Shown: positions 41,412 through 51,818 of the stretch, piece by piece
How the letters are laid out: every line of letters begins with the position of its first letter
How positions within the stretch are numbered: position 1 is the stretch's first letter
The notes under the pieces: generated by a model
Databases searched by the model: none
What the model was told of the DNA's origin: nothing
The model's input: the letters and a program-made list of their open reading frames with translations, nothing else
Assembly: GCF_003027925.1 (NCBI RefSeq)
Contig: NZ_PYPS01000003.1
Coordinates: forward strand, 124,001 to 188,000
Length of the DNA: 64,000 nt
Direction: 5' to 3'
Source of the DNA: Micromonospora sp. RP3T
GTDB taxonomy: Bacteria > Actinomycetota > Actinomycetes > Mycobacteriales > Micromonosporaceae
Translations under genes and position numbers: made by a program

Positions 41412-41713
41412 CCGTCGGGCGCGGCCGTCCGGCGACGCGGGCCAGCCGGCACTGGAAACACCTTCCCGCTTCGTAGCGTCATCCACACCGGTGGTGAGCA
41501 GCGGTGCCGCCGGTCACCTTCACGGAAGGACGCGCAGTGGGCCAGCCGGTGCCGGCAAGATCACACCCGGGCGGGGTGGAGTGTGCCGCTACGGCCGGGT
41601 GTCTCATCGAGGCCGTGATCCGCCGACGCGGCCATGAGCGTCGGCACGGGCCGAGCAGTCCACGCACTGCGGGCGGCGGCCCACCGGATCGGCACATCGA
41701 CACGAAGGACACC
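41412..41713 (+). other. 302-bp gap without a confident gene
   Basis: It contains no clear promoter or hairpin. An in-frame GTG at 41537 with GGAAGGA upstream could extend the next protein by 59 residues, but that extension is low-complexity and not like the family. I therefore treat the stretch as leader or untranslated sequence. Confidence 0.4.
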
Positions 41714-42919
41714 ATGCGTCACTCGCCCGCCCGCCCGATCGTGCGCCCACTGGGGGCGTTCGAGCACATCATCGACCTCTACATCAGTCGCAACCCGGTA
41801 CAGTTTTCGCTCGCCGTCGAACTCGCCTCGCCCGTTTCGGCGCACCAACTGGAGCGGGCGCTCACGCAGCTGCAGCGGACGCATCCGCTGCTCGCCGTCG
41901 GCATCGATCGCACCGGCGACCGCCCGACCTTCCGGGAGTCGACCGAGCTCATCGGTGTCCGACAGGTCCGCGGGGGAGACTGGCGTGACGCGGCGGCGCA
42001 GGAGCAGACCCGCCCGGTCGACGCCGACGGGAGTCCGCTGGCCCGCGCGACGCTCGTGAACGACGCCGGCGACCGTGGCACCGCCGTCGTCCTGACGTTC
42101 TCCCACCAGATCACCGACGGACGCGGCGCGCTCCGCGCCGCACACGACCTTCTCGCGATCCTCGCCGGGCAGACGCTCCCGGCCCGGCCGGTGCCGCTCG
42201 ACCAGGAGAGCCTGCTCGAGCGCCTGCCCCGCGGCGGGCAGCCGATCGACCACGCCCCGGGCCCGGCGGCGGAGCCGGCCGTCGCCACGATCCGTCCGTT
42301 CGACGCCACGGCGCCGCGCATCGAGACCGCCGAACTCGACCCCGCGACGACCGGACACCTCCGCGCCACCGCCCGAGCCAACGGGTCGACGGTCCAGGGC
42401 GCGATCTGTGCCGCCGCCGCGCAGGCGCTCTCCGCGCTCAGCGGGGCCCGGAACATCCGCATCAACGTTCCCATCGACCTGCGCTCGGCGCTGGGTCTCG
42501 AGGACGACGTCGTGAACCGCTTCACCGCGACGACCGTGGTGTTGCCGGTACCCGCGGGCAGCACGCTCTGGTCCCTCGCGAAGGACGCGACGGCGCAGCT
42601 GCGAGCTGCCCGGGAGGCCGCCCGGGACGCGGCGCTGATGCTGGCGTCGCTCAACCCCGCCGACGCGTCGGAGGCGGAGGCGGCGATGCTCGCGGCCACC
42701 GCCGCCGACCTGGAGATCACCAATCTGGGAACGTCCGAGCCCGGCGGGTCGTCCGCGGTCGCGATCTGGGGACCGACGATGACGACGCAGGTCCGCGACG
42801 AGCGGATCCTCGGCGTCGTCACGCACGCCGGTTCGCTGAGACTCGTCCTGACGACACACGGCGATACGCGTGGTCTTCCCGCTGACATCGCCGGCCGCCT
42901 CACCCGACTGCCGGCGTGA
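41714..42919 (+). CDS. Condensation-domain / PapA-like acyltransferase
   Basis: This 401-residue protein has the two-lobe CoA-dependent acyltransferase fold of NRPS condensation and PapA5 proteins. The active-site region reads [12 protein letters not shown], a form of HHxxxDG with the first His replaced by Ser. The start region [12 protein letters not shown] and the later [11 protein letters not shown] are typical. It would acylate a hydroxyl or amine of a small molecule or lipid. ATG 41714 has GAAGGA upstream. It lies downstream of the STAND regulator in the same direction, but a 302-bp gap makes operon membership doubtful. The substrate is unknown. Confidence 0.82.
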   Translation: MRHSPARPIVRPLGAFEHIIDLYISRNPVQFSLAVELASPVSAHQLERALTQLQRTHPLLAVGIDRTGDRPTFRESTELIGVRQVRGGDWRDAAAQEQTRPVDADGSPLARATLVNDAGDRGTAVVLTFSHQITDGRGALRAAHDLLAILAGQTLPARPVPLDQESLLERLPRGGQPIDHAPGPAAEPAVATIRPFDATAPRIETAELDPATTGHLRATARANGSTVQGAICAAAAQALSALSGARNIRINVPIDLRSALGLEDDVVNRFTATTVVLPVPAGSTLWSLAKDATAQLRAAREAARDAALMLASLNPADASEAEAAMLAATAADLEITNLGTSEPGGSSAVAIWGPTMTTQVRDERILGVVTHAGSLRLVLTTHGDTRGLPADIAGRLTRLPA

Positions 42920-43118
42920 CCGCCGGCCTCTACCACCCCGAGACGTGGCCCGCGCTCATCACCGTCGGCCACGGACCGCCCCGCCCGCGCCGTTGATGCC
43001 GGATCGGCATGAATCCCGCGACTTCTGTCTTCGACCGCATGCCGGATCGCTGTCAGGGTCGAATGGTGCCGACCGGCGCTGTCCGGCGCCCGGTTCCCGT
43101 TCCCCGCAAGGAGTGATC

Positions 43119-44024
43119 ATGGTTTCTGCGACACGCCGCCTGGTGGCCACGGCGGCAGTGGTGTCAGTGGCCGCCTGCGGTCCCGCCGACGCCACCGCAC
43201 AGCCGACGCGGGACAGCGCGGTGAATGCCCCCGCGTCGTCCGCACCCGACCGGGAGCAGGCGTTCCGGCAACTGGAGGAGCGGTTCGACGCGCGGCTGGG
43301 TGTCTACGCGGTCGACACCGGCACCGGCCGGACGGTGCAGTACCGGGCCGACGAGCGGTTCGCGTACGCCTCGACGTTCAAGGCGCTGGCCGCCGCCGAG
43401 GTCCTCGACGGGACCACCGACGCCGAGCTGGACCGGGTGGTGCGGTACTCGGCCGACGACCTGGTGACCTACTCCCCGGTCACCGAGCAGCACGTCGCCA
43501 CGGGCATGACGCTGCGTGCCATCGCGGACGCCGCCGTCCGGTACAGCGACAACACCGCCGGCAACCTGATGCTGCGTCACCTCGGCGGACCGCAGAAGTT
43601 CGAGAAGGAACTCCGCGGGATCGGCGACAAGGTCACCGATCCGGCCCGCTACGAGACCGCGCTCAACGAGGCCAGGCCCGGCGACCGGCGCGACACCAGC
43701 ACCCCACGGGCCATGGCCGGGTCGCTGCGGGCGTACACCGTCGGGACGGCCCTCGAACCCGCGGACCGCGACACCCTCAACGGGTGGTTGCGGGGGAACA
43801 CCACAGGCGGTGAGCTGATCCGTGCCGGCGTTCCCGCCGGCTGGGTCGTCGGGGACAAGACCGGCTCCGGCGGATACGGCACCCGCAACGACATCGCGGT
43901 GATCTGGCCGCCGGACCGGGCGCCGATCGTCCTCGCGATCCTGTCCAGCCGCGACCAGGAGGACGCCGACTACGACAACGCCCTCATCGCCGAGGCGACG
44001 AAGGCAGCGGTCGCCGACTGGTGA
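43119..44024 (+). CDS. bla: Class A beta-lactamase
   Basis: This 301-residue serine beta-lactamase has all key motifs: Ser-x-x-Lys in ASTFK (Ser85), the SDN loop (RYSDNTAGN), the omega-loop Glu in [11 protein letters not shown] and the KTG box ([10 protein letters not shown]). The N-terminal signal peptide ends VSVAACG and resembles a lipoprotein, so the enzyme may be anchored outside. It should hydrolyse penicillins and perhaps cephalosporins. ATG 43119 has AAGGAG 7 nt upstream; the longer frame upstream is not conserved. It stands alone, 199 nt after the acyltransferase. Confidence 0.94.
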   Translation: MVSATRRLVATAAVVSVAACGPADATAQPTRDSAVNAPASSAPDREQAFRQLEERFDARLGVYAVDTGTGRTVQYRADERFAYASTFKALAAAEVLDGTTDAELDRVVRYSADDLVTYSPVTEQHVATGMTLRAIADAAVRYSDNTAGNLMLRHLGGPQKFEKELRGIGDKVTDPARYETALNEARPGDRRDTSTPRAMAGSLRAYTVGTALEPADRDTLNGWLRGNTTGGELIRAGVPAGWVVGDKTGSGGYGTRNDIAVIWPPDRAPIVLAILSSRDQEDADYDNALIAEATKAAVADW

Positions 44025-44235
44025 CCGGACGACCGCGGACCACCACGCAGGTGCGGCACCAGCAGCGCGACGGCATCAACCCGCCGGTCCACGACAGCCC
44101 GGCGGCGGCGATGAAGGGCAAGCCACGCCTCGACTTCGCACCGGCGCCGGCGAACCTCACCGGCTGGGGCGCGCCGTCGACGTCACCATGGTGGCGCTGG
44201 TCCGGCGCGCCGCGCACCGTGGCCGCGCGTGCCGG

Positions 44236-45156
44236 CTAGCCCCACCAGGGCGGGGTGCCGGTCCGGAGATGGTCGTGCAGCGACCGGGCGACCTGGGCCA
44301 TCGTCGCCTCACTGCCGGGTTGCGCGGCGGCGGGCACCCGGGAGGCGGTCAGCGCGGCGACCGCGTACGACTGCCCGTCGGCGTGGTCCACCACGCCCAC
44401 CTCGTGACGCAGGTGCAGCAGGGTGCCGGTCTTGGCCGACCAGCGGGAGGCGTCGGAGGTGAAGTCGGGGGCGAGTCGCTGCCGGTGCAGGTTGTCGCCC
44501 ATCAGGGCGCGTACCCGGGCGGCGGTGGCCGGATGGATCGCGGAGGGCCGCCAGAGAGCGTGCAGCAGGTCGACGAAGGCGCGGGCCGACCCGGTGTTGG
44601 CGCGGGCGACGTCGAGTTGCGCGACCGGGTGGCCCTGCCCGGGGGTCACCGCGCCGATGGCGAGGGAGTGGGCCAGGTGCACCTCGTCGGGGCCGAACCG
44701 CTCCGCGGGCGTGTCGGCGAGCGCACCGGCCCGATGCCGCACGGCGATGCCGTCGAGGCGCAGCCGCCGCAGCTCGGTGGCGACCGCGTCCGGCGGGACG
44801 AGGTCGAACAGGGCGTCGGCGGCGACGGAGTCGCTGACGGAGGTGCTCAGGTAGAGCAGATCATCCACGGCGATCCGCGCCGGATGGCGGAAGCGGCTCA
44901 GCCCGGTCGGACCCGGTGCGGTGATCCGGCCGGGCCTGACGTCGACCGCTCTCGCCGGGTCGAGTTCCCCGCGCGTGATCCGCTCCAGCACGGCGACCGC
45001 CAGCGGCACCTTCACCAGCGACGCCGCCGGGTACGGGATCTCCGTGTCGAAGCCGATCTCCGCGCCGGTGTCGAGGTCGCGCACCAGAACGGCGCCGTGC
45101 AGCCCCGCCTCGTCGAGCAGGTCCCGGGCCTGGCGGACGACAGTGGTGGCGCTCAT
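44236..45156 (-). CDS. Class A beta-lactamase-like serine hydrolase without signal peptide
   Basis: This 306-residue protein is of the beta-lactamase/transpeptidase fold, with the catalytic SxxK in AASLVKVPLAV and a KTG box (WSAKTGTLLHL). The SDN motif reads SVSDSVA, and no clear omega-loop Glu is found. There is no signal peptide, so it is probably cytoplasmic, unlike a true beta-lactamase. ATG 45156 overlaps the stop of the LysR gene (ATGA), so the two are co-expressed. It may be an esterase, amidase or a sensor-like protein of a beta-lactam or peptide response. The substrate is unknown. Confidence 0.82.
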   Translation of the reverse strand: MSATTVVRQARDLLDEAGLHGAVLVRDLDTGAEIGFDTEIPYPAASLVKVPLAVAVLERITRGELDPARAVDVRPGRITAPGPTGLSRFRHPARIAVDDLLYLSTSVSDSVAADALFDLVPPDAVATELRRLRLDGIAVRHRAGALADTPAERFGPDEVHLAHSLAIGAVTPGQGHPVAQLDVARANTGSARAFVDLLHALWRPSAIHPATAARVRALMGDNLHRQRLAPDFTSDASRWSAKTGTLLHLRHEVGVVDHADGQSYAVAALTASRVPAAAQPGSEATMAQVARSLHDHLRTGTPPWWG

Positions 45157-46085
45157 GTCGGATCTCCTGTCGACGGGCTGCCGGGTGGAAGATCCCCGGT
45201 CGGCGACGGGTGCCCGTCGGACGCGCCCAGGCACCGGGCGAGGTCCGGGTACAGGACGGTGCCGAGCTGGTCGACGTCCTCGCCCAGGTCGGCGGTGACG
45301 TCGTAGCCGCGCAGGAGCCGGAGGCCGGCGAGCGGGCGCCAGTGCAGGTCGAAGTCCTCGGCCTGCTGACGGGAGCAGAGCAGCAGGTCGGGGGAGTCGA
45401 GGGCCGCCGCCACGGCGTCGACAAGTGACGGCGTGACCGTCACCTGGGTCGGCGCCAGGCCGGCCGACTGTCCGGCACGGGTCAGCGGGTCCCGCAGGTG
45501 CGCGACGTCGTCCTCGGGTTGGATCAGGATCCGCCGGCGGGCCTGCGCCCGGGACCGTCCGCTGCGCAGCGTCTCCAGGAACACCGTCGGCGCCGGGAAC
45601 GGGGTCCGGGCGGCCAGCCCGAGCGGCACCCGCCAGGCCGCCGTCGCCGCCGGGACCGCCACGATCCCGGCACCGACCTCCAGGGTCCGGCAGAGCCGTT
45701 CCCGCTCCGGCGGGCCGGCCGGCCGTACCTCCAGGTGGATCCGCTGCCGCCGCGCCCCGACCACCAGGTCGGCGAGGCGGCGCGGCGGACAGATCTCGGG
45801 TACGGCGACCCGCAGCGGACGCAGCCGGGCCCGCTCGGCGTCGTCGGCCATGGCGTCGGCGAGGTCGACCAGCCGCCGTGCCGAGGGCAGCATGTCCTGC
45901 CCGAACGGGGTCAACCGCACCGTCCGGGACGACCTGTCGAACAGCCGCGCCCCGAAGTGCTCCTCCAGGGCGGCGACGCGGCGACTGGCGACCGACTGGG
46001 GGATGCCCGCGGCGGCGGCGCCGGAGGTGAAGCTGCCGTGCCCACCGACCGCGACGAAGGCCCGGCAGGCGGCGACCACATCCAC
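45153..46085 (-). CDS. LysR-family transcriptional regulator
   Basis: This 310-residue regulator has an N-terminal winged HTH (AFVAVGGHGSFTSGAAAAGIPQSVASRRVAALE) and a LysR substrate-binding domain with the usual VAVPEICP start and C-terminal effector lobes. It is followed by the beta-lactamase-like hydrolase with a 4-nt overlap, which is presumably its target or partner. The GTG start at 46085 sits just before the HTH. LysR genes usually regulate a divergent gene; here that would be the methyltransferase 370 nt away, with two inverted repeats between. Confidence 0.88.
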   Translation of the reverse strand: MDVVAACRAFVAVGGHGSFTSGAAAAGIPQSVASRRVAALEEHFGARLFDRSSRTVRLTPFGQDMLPSARRLVDLADAMADDAERARLRPLRVAVPEICPPRRLADLVVGARRQRIHLEVRPAGPPERERLCRTLEVGAGIVAVPAATAAWRVPLGLAARTPFPAPTVFLETLRSGRSRAQARRRILIQPEDDVAHLRDPLTRAGQSAGLAPTQVTVTPSLVDAVAAALDSPDLLLCSRQQAEDFDLHWRPLAGLRLLRGYDVTADLGEDVDQLGTVLYPDLARCLGASDGHPSPTGDLPPGSPSTGDPT

Positions 46086-46455
46086 CTGCCGAACCTATAC
46101 CCGGGACCGCGCGGCGACCGCTCGCCCGCCCGGGCGAGCGGTCGGGCTCACGCCGGGCACGATCGTCGCGGCGACCAGGATCGTTCGCGTGTCGTGCGCG
46201 CCGGTGGCCGACCCTATCCGGTGTCCGCTTTGCCCGCTGTGCGCTTCCACTCTCGCAGCAGAAGAAACCCGGATAGGGCCCGGCCCGTTCCGCCGGCCCG
46301 ACACGCCGGGCCGCCTCTGCGGGTGTGCTTCCTGGTCGCGGGGCCGATCCGCTGGGAGCGATACCAACGGGGCGACGATCCACATCGTCCGGTCGCTACA
46401 CTCCCCGACAGAGTCCGGAACCGCACCCGGCACCCGGTGCGCCGACCAGGATCGG
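46086..46455. other. 370-bp divergent gap with two inverted repeats
   Basis: A perfect 12-bp stem hairpin with a 4-nt loop lies at 46116-46143, right upstream of the LysR gene. A second pair, CCCTATCCGG (46212-46221) and CCGGATAGGG (46269-46278), is 47 nt apart. Either may be a LysR operator or an RNA structure. No gene is seen. Confidence 0.6.
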
Positions 46456-47295
46456 ATGGAGACGCCAGTGACCCGCGACAAGGCCGCACCCCGCGGAATC
46501 GACCGCACCGTTCCCAGCGTGGCCCGGGTCTACGACTACTTCCTGGGCGGCAAGGACAACTTCGAGGTCGACCGGAAGGTCGCCGAGCACGCCCTGCGGA
46601 TCACTCCGGACGGGCCGGCCGCCGGCCAGGCGAATCGGGCCTTCCTGCGCCGGGTGATCCGGTTCCTGGTCACCGAGGCCGGCATCGACCAGTTCCTCGA
46701 CCTCGGGTCGGGGCTCCCCACCCAGGGCAACGTGCACGAGGTCGCCACCGAGCACAACCCGAACGCCCGGGTGGTGTACGTGGACAACGACCCCATTGTC
46801 CTGACGCACGGGCGGGCCCTGCTCGCCGCGGAGGGCACCGCGACGGTGATCCAGGCCGACATCCGGCGACCGCAGGAGATCCTCGACGATCCGGACGTCC
46901 GCCGGTTCCTCGACTTCGACCGGCCGGTCGGGTTGTTGCTCTTCGCGATCCTGCACCACCTCGGCGACGACGAGGAGCCGCGCGCGGTGTCGGCAGAGCT
47001 GATCGACGCGCTGCCGTCGGGCAGTTACGTGGCGATCTCGCACTTCCGTGATCCGGGCGAGCGGGACCCGGAGGGTTCCCGGAAGGCCCGCGAGGTCGAG
47101 CGGGTCTTCAACGAGTCGCTGGGCACCGGCCGGTGGCGTACCGACGAGGAGATCCTCTCCTTCGCCGACGGGCTGACGGTGCTGGAACCCGGGCTGGTGC
47201 CGCTGGCCGAGTGGCGTCCGGATCCGGGCACGCCCGCGCCGAAGCAGACCGACACCTACCACACCTTCGTCGGTCTGCTCGCCCGCAAGCCCTAG
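46456..47295 (+). CDS. SAM-dependent methyltransferase, DUF574 type
   Basis: This 279-residue protein belongs to the actinobacterial S-adenosylmethionine methyltransferase family (DUF574). Landmarks are the N-terminal SVARVYDYFLGGKDNFEVDR, the SAM motif QFLDLGSGLPTQGNVHEVA, and VVYVDNDPIVLTHGRALL. Members occur in large numbers in Streptomyces and relatives; few have known substrates. ATG 46456 has AGGA 4 nt upstream; GTG 46468 with GGAG is an equally good choice. It converges with the beta-glucosidase gene 12 nt away. Confidence 0.9.
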   Translation: METPVTRDKAAPRGIDRTVPSVARVYDYFLGGKDNFEVDRKVAEHALRITPDGPAAGQANRAFLRRVIRFLVTEAGIDQFLDLGSGLPTQGNVHEVATEHNPNARVVYVDNDPIVLTHGRALLAAEGTATVIQADIRRPQEILDDPDVRRFLDFDRPVGLLLFAILHHLGDDEEPRAVSAELIDALPSGSYVAISHFRDPGERDPEGSRKAREVERVFNESLGTGRWRTDEEILSFADGLTVLEPGLVPLAEWRPDPGTPAPKQTDTYHTFVGLLARKP

Positions 47296-47307
47296 CCCGT
47301 CGCGGCG

Positions 47308-48708
47308 TCACCCGTCGAGGTGGCCGGTGGTGGCCAGGCGGCGGTGCCAGTGGGCGCTGTCCTTCCAGGTGCGCTGCTGGGTGTCGTAGTCGACGCGGAT
47401 GATGCCGAAGCGGCGGTCGTAGCCGTAACCCCACTCGAAGTTGTCCAGCAGCGACCAGACGAAGTAGCCCCGGACGTCCGCGCCCCGCGCGCGGGCGTCG
47501 GCCATCGCGCCGATGTGCCGGCGCAGGTAGTCGATCCGCCGGTCGTCGTGGACCCGTCCGTCGGGCGAGACCACGTCGTCGAACGCCGCGCCGTTCTCGG
47601 TGATCATCAACGGCTGGCCCGGGTACGCGTCCCGTAGCCGCAGCAGCAGCTCGGTCAGGGCCGGCGGGTCGATGTTCCACCCCATCGCGGTGTGCGGGCC
47701 GGGCTGCGGCAGGAAGTCGACGTCGTCGGCGCCCACCCACGGGGTGTGGGCCGAGGCGCCGTGGCCGTCGGCGTCGGAGCGGGGCGAGTGTCCGTCCCCG
47801 GCCCGGACCAGGGTGCTGGCGTAGTAGTTGACGCCGAGCACGTCCAGCGGCACCGCGATCAGTTTCTCGTCACCCGGGCGCACGAACGACCAGTCGGTGA
47901 CGGAGGCGGTGTCGGCCAGCAGGTCGGCCGGGTACGCCCCGTCCAGCATCGGGCCGAGGAACGCGCGGTTCGCGAGGGCGTCGATCCGCCGGACCGCCTC
48001 GGAGTCGGCGGCCGAGCCGGACGCGCCGCGTACGACGTGCAGGTTCAGCGTCACCGACAGCTCGGCGCTCGGCGCCAGCTCCCGGACCACCCGTCCGGCC
48101 AGGCCGTGCGCCAGGTTCAGGTGGTGCACCACCGCCAGCGCGGCCGCCGGTTCGGTGCGGCCGGGCGCGTGCACGCCGGAGGCGTAACCCAGGTACGCCG
48201 AGCACCAGGGCTCGTTGAGCGTGGTCCAGGTGTGCACCCGGTCGCCGAGCGCCGAGACGATCCCCGACGCGTACTCCTGGAAGCGCAGCGCGGTCTCCCG
48301 CGCCGGCCACCCGCCGGCGTCCTCCAGCTCCTGCGGCAGGTCCCAGTGGTACATGGTCGCGACCGGTCGGATGTCGCGCTCCAGCAGGCCGTCGACCAGC
48401 CGCGAGTAGAAGTCCAGGCCGGCGGCGTTGAACCGGCCGGAACCGCCGGGCTGCACCCGGGGCCAGGAGATCGAGAAACGGTACGCGCCGAGCCCCAGCC
48501 CGGCGATGTGGTCGAGGTCCTGCGGCCACCTGTGGTAGTGGTCGGCGGCCACGTCCCCGGTGTCGCCGCCCAGCGTACGCCCCGGGGTGTGGCTGTAGGT
48601 GTCCCAGATGGACGGGCCGCGGGCGTCCTCGGTGGCCGCGCCCTCGACCTGGTACGCCGCCGTCGCCGAACCCCAGACGAAGCTCTCCGGGAAGTCTCGT
48701 GCCGTCAT
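47308..48708 (-). CDS. GH1 beta-glucosidase
   Basis: This 466-residue family 1 glycosidase has the catalytic acid/base in TLNEPW and the nucleophile in MITENGAAF, and begins with the typical [15 protein letters not shown]. It has no signal peptide, so it works inside the cell on imported oligosaccharides, releasing terminal beta-linked glucose or related sugars. ATG 48708 overlaps the GH31 stop as ATGA. It is last in the LacI-controlled operon. Together with an alpha-xylosidase it could break down xyloglucan fragments; other beta-glycosidase specificities are possible. Confidence 0.93.
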   Translation of the reverse strand: MTARDFPESFVWGSATAAYQVEGAATEDARGPSIWDTYSHTPGRTLGGDTGDVAADHYHRWPQDLDHIAGLGLGAYRFSISWPRVQPGGSGRFNAAGLDFYSRLVDGLLERDIRPVATMYHWDLPQELEDAGGWPARETALRFQEYASGIVSALGDRVHTWTTLNEPWCSAYLGYASGVHAPGRTEPAAALAVVHHLNLAHGLAGRVVRELAPSAELSVTLNLHVVRGASGSAADSEAVRRIDALANRAFLGPMLDGAYPADLLADTASVTDWSFVRPGDEKLIAVPLDVLGVNYYASTLVRAGDGHSPRSDADGHGASAHTPWVGADDVDFLPQPGPHTAMGWNIDPPALTELLLRLRDAYPGQPLMITENGAAFDDVVSPDGRVHDDRRIDYLRRHIGAMADARARGADVRGYFVWSLLDNFEWGYGYDRRFGIIRVDYDTQQRTWKDSAHWHRRLATTGHLDG

Positions 48709-50945
48709 CGTTGCGTCCTCTCCGTACCGGCCACCACGCAGTGGTGCGCCGACGACTCGCCCGCCACCAGCTCGGCGGTCGCCACGCCATCGCGGAAGCC
48801 CACCTCGAACTCCGCGCCCGGCCCCCCGTCGGGCGACGGGATGCGGACCCGCTGCCGTTGCCCCTCCGCCGGGGCGTAGAGCCGCAGCTCCACCCCGTCG
48901 GCCCAGTCGTAGTCGGGCCGGTCGGAGCGCGCCCCGAACCCGATGACCGCGCCGGGCCGGACCAGCACCGGCAGGCTGTCGTACTCGTGTTTCTCGGTCA
49001 CCCAGGCCGGCCCGGTGAGCTGCGCGCCGGTGACCAGGTGGGTCCAGGTGCCGGCGGGCACGTAATAGGTGACCTGCCCGTCGGCGCTGAGCACCGGCGC
49101 GACCAGGATGTCGGAGCCGAGCATGTACTGCCGGTCGAGGTGCGCCACGGCCGGATCGTCCGGGAACTCCACGATCATCGGGCGCATCATCGGAATGCCG
49201 TCGCGGTACGCCTCCTCGGCGGTCGCCGCCAGGTACGGCATGAGCCGGAGCTTGAGCCGGGTGAAGTGCCGCAGCACGTCCACGGCCTCCTCGTCGTACG
49301 CCCACGGCACCCGGTACGAGCCGGAGCCGTGCAGCCGCGAGTGCGAGGAGAGCAGGCCGAACGCGATCCACCGCTTGAACACCGCCGGGTCGGGGGTGCC
49401 CTCGAAGCCGCCGATGTCGTGGCTCCAGTAGCCGAAGCCGGACGAGGCCAGGGACAACCCGCCGCGCAGCGACTCGGCCATCGCGACGAACGTCGACTCG
49501 CAGTCGCCGCCCCAGTGCACCGGGAACTGCTGGCCGCCGGCCGTGGCCGAGCGGGCGAACAGCACCGCCTCGCCCTCGCCCCGCTCGGTCTCCAGCAGCT
49601 CGAAGACCGCCTTGTTGTAGAGGTACGAGTAGTAGTTGTGCATGCGGTGCGGGTCCGACCCGTCGTGCCACACCACGTCGGTCGGGATGCGCTCACCGAA
49701 GTCGGTCTTGAAGCAGTCGACGCCCATGTCCAGCAGCGCCTTGAGCTTGCCGGTGAACCAGGCCACCGCGTCCGGGTCGGTGAAGTCGACCAGCGCCATG
49801 CCGGCCTGCCACTTGTCCCACTGCCACACCGAGCCGTCCGGGTTGCGTACCAGGTAGCCGGCCCGGCGGCCCTCCTCGAACAGGTACGAGCGCTGCGCGA
49901 TGTACGGGTTGATCCACACGCACACCTTCAGCCCGCGCTCGTGCAGCCGGCGCAGCATGCCCTCCGGGTCGGGGAAGGTCGCCGGGTCCCAGACGAAGTC
50001 GACCCAGTGGAACTGCCGCATCCAGAAGCAGTCGAAGTGGAACACCGACAGTGGCAGGTTCCGCTCGGCCATCCCGTCGACGAACTCGGTCACCGTCTTC
50101 TCGTCGTACGACGTGGTGAACGACGTGGACAGCCACAGTCCGTACGACCAGGCCGGCACCCGGGCCGGTCGGCCGGTCAGCGCGGTGTAGCGGCGCAGCA
50201 CGTCCTTCGGGGTGGGCCCGTCGACGACGTGGTACGTCAGCGACTGGCCCTCGACGCTGAACTGGGTCTGCGCGACGACCTCGGAGCCGACCTCGAACGA
50301 CACGTGCTCCGGGTGGTCCACGAACACCCCGTACCCGGCGCTGCTGAGATAGAACGGCACGTTCTTGTACGCCTGCTCGCTGGCGGTTCCGCCGTCGGCG
50401 TTCCACACGTCGACCGTCTGGCCGTTCTTCACGTACGGGCCGAACCGCTCGCCCAGCCCGTACACCGTCTCGCCGACGCCGAGCGCGAGCCGCTCGTGCA
50501 CGTACCGGCGGCCCTCGCCGTCGGTGACGATCCCGACGCTGCGCCCGGTGGACGCCGTGACCAGCCGGTCCCCGTGCCGGAACTCGACCCGCCACCCGTC
50601 GACGAGCGCGACCCGGACGGTCAGCTCGCCGGTGGTCAGCGACGCGCTGATGCCGGTGATGTCGACGGTGACCGGGTGGGTGTCGTCGGTGCGCAACCCG
50701 AAGTGGGGTTCGCGGGGCAGCCCGCCGCTGTGGTGGCCGATGGTCACCCCGACCACGCCGGGCGCGGGGGAGAAGAACCGGACGGTGACGACCGGCCGGT
50801 TGAGTGTGTCGCCCCGGCCGTTGATCTGCCCGGCCGGCGCGAAGACGGTGAAGCCGCGCTCGTCCATCTCGACCGATTCGACAGTGCCGGGGCGCAGCAC
50901 GCTGACTCCCGGGCGCAGTTGCCAGTACCCGTCGGTGAACTTCAC
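48705..50945 (-). CDS. GH31 alpha-xylosidase (YicI-like)
   Basis: This 746-residue family 31 enzyme has a catalytic domain with the nucleophile Asp in [11 protein letters not shown] and the strongly conserved [15 protein letters not shown] region. The N-terminal beta-sandwich is preceded by the short [14 protein letters not shown] start. The length and motif set are closest to YicI-type alpha-xylosidases, which release alpha-xylose from xyloglucan oligosaccharides such as isoprimeverose. GTG 50945 overlaps the permease stop as GTGA. No signal peptide is present, so it acts after import. Alpha-glucosidase activity is the main alternative. Confidence 0.9.
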   Translation of the reverse strand: MKFTDGYWQLRPGVSVLRPGTVESVEMDERGFTVFAPAGQINGRGDTLNRPVVTVRFFSPAPGVVGVTIGHHSGGLPREPHFGLRTDDTHPVTVDITGISASLTTGELTVRVALVDGWRVEFRHGDRLVTASTGRSVGIVTDGEGRRYVHERLALGVGETVYGLGERFGPYVKNGQTVDVWNADGGTASEQAYKNVPFYLSSAGYGVFVDHPEHVSFEVGSEVVAQTQFSVEGQSLTYHVVDGPTPKDVLRRYTALTGRPARVPAWSYGLWLSTSFTTSYDEKTVTEFVDGMAERNLPLSVFHFDCFWMRQFHWVDFVWDPATFPDPEGMLRRLHERGLKVCVWINPYIAQRSYLFEEGRRAGYLVRNPDGSVWQWDKWQAGMALVDFTDPDAVAWFTGKLKALLDMGVDCFKTDFGERIPTDVVWHDGSDPHRMHNYYSYLYNKAVFELLETERGEGEAVLFARSATAGGQQFPVHWGGDCESTFVAMAESLRGGLSLASSGFGYWSHDIGGFEGTPDPAVFKRWIAFGLLSSHSRLHGSGSYRVPWAYDEEAVDVLRHFTRLKLRLMPYLAATAEEAYRDGIPMMRPMIVEFPDDPAVAHLDRQYMLGSDILVAPVLSADGQVTYYVPAGTWTHLVTGAQLTGPAWVTEKHEYDSLPVLVRPGAVIGFGARSDRPDYDWADGVELRLYAPAEGQRQRVRIPSPDGGPGAEFEVGFRDGVATAELVAGESSAHHCVVAGTERTQR

Positions 50946-51817
50946 TTCTCGGCTCCTGCCGTGATGCCGCGCGCGAGAGTGCGCTGGAAGATGAGGAAGA
51001 AGAGGATGGCCGGCACCAGGCTGAGCAACGCGCCGGCGTTCGTCGTCGGGGCGTCCATCAGGCGGTCGCCCTGCAACGACGCGAGCGCGACCGGGATGGT
51101 CTGCGTCTGGTTGTCGATCAGCATGACCAGCGGGATGAGGAACTCGTTCCAGGTCCAGATGAAGAAGAAGATGAGCAGGACGGCGAGGGTCGGCCGCAGG
51201 TTGGGGAAGACCACCCGCCACAGCACCGTCCACTTGCCGGCGCCGTCCAGCGCCGCGGCCTCCAGCAGTGAGCGCGGGAACGTGCCCAGCACGGAGGCCA
51301 GCAGGTAGGTGCCGAACGCGCTCTGGATGACGGTGAAGATGATGATCACCGACAGTCGGGTGTTGTAGAGGCCGATCTCCTTGGCCACGTAGTACAGCGG
51401 GTAGATCAACGCCTCCTGCGGCAGCATGTTGGCCAGCAGGAACACCCCGACGATCCAGAGCCGGCCGCGGACCCGGCCGATCCCCAGGGCGTACGCGTTG
51501 AGCAGCGACACGACCACGCCGAGCACCGCCACGGACCCGGCGATCAACGCCGAGTTCCACAGCTTCAGCGGGAAGTTCACAGTGGACCAGTACGTCCGCA
51601 GACCCCTGGTGTAGAACTCGGTCGGCCAGCTCAGCGGGCCGCCCGACGAGTAGTCACCGGGCGACTTGAATGCGTTGAGCAGCATGAACGCGAACGGCAC
51701 CAGCATGACGAGCGCGCCGATGGTGACGCCGGCGAGCACCACCCACCGGCTGACGCCCCGGTGGTGCCGGTCGCGCACCGGCCGACGCGGCGGGGCACCG
51801 GTGATCGTGATGGCCAT
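50942..51817 (-). CDS. Carbohydrate ABC transporter permease, MalG type
   Basis: This 291-residue CUT1-family inner-membrane permease has about six membrane segments and the coupling motif LEAAALDGAGKWTVLWRVVFPNLRP (EAA loop). The last stretch IFFFIWTWNEFLIPLVM is typical. It sits after the MalF-type gene with a 1-nt gap and ends inside the GH31 start. An ATPase subunit is absent here and is presumably shared from elsewhere (MsiK-like), as is common for actinobacterial sugar importers. Confidence 0.93.
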   Translation of the reverse strand: MAITITGAPPRRPVRDRHHRGVSRWVVLAGVTIGALVMLVPFAFMLLNAFKSPGDYSSGGPLSWPTEFYTRGLRTYWSTVNFPLKLWNSALIAGSVAVLGVVVSLLNAYALGIGRVRGRLWIVGVFLLANMLPQEALIYPLYYVAKEIGLYNTRLSVIIIFTVIQSAFGTYLLASVLGTFPRSLLEAAALDGAGKWTVLWRVVFPNLRPTLAVLLIFFFIWTWNEFLIPLVMLIDNQTQTIPVALASLQGDRLMDAPTTNAGALLSLVPAILFFLIFQRTLARGITAGAEK

Positions 51818-51818
51818 G

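Noticed and set aside
41537..41713. N-terminal extension of the acyltransferase from GTG 41537
   Set aside because: It has a ribosome-like site, but the added residues are low-complexity and the family domain begins at ATG 41714, which also has a good site.
44025..44235. Small plus-strand ORF between the two beta-lactamase-like genes
   Set aside because: No ribosome site, no recognisable features, and composition typical of chance frames in GC-rich DNA.
46212..46278. Miniature transposable element with inverted ends
   Set aside because: No target duplication or second copy is seen; an inverted repeat alone is not enough.
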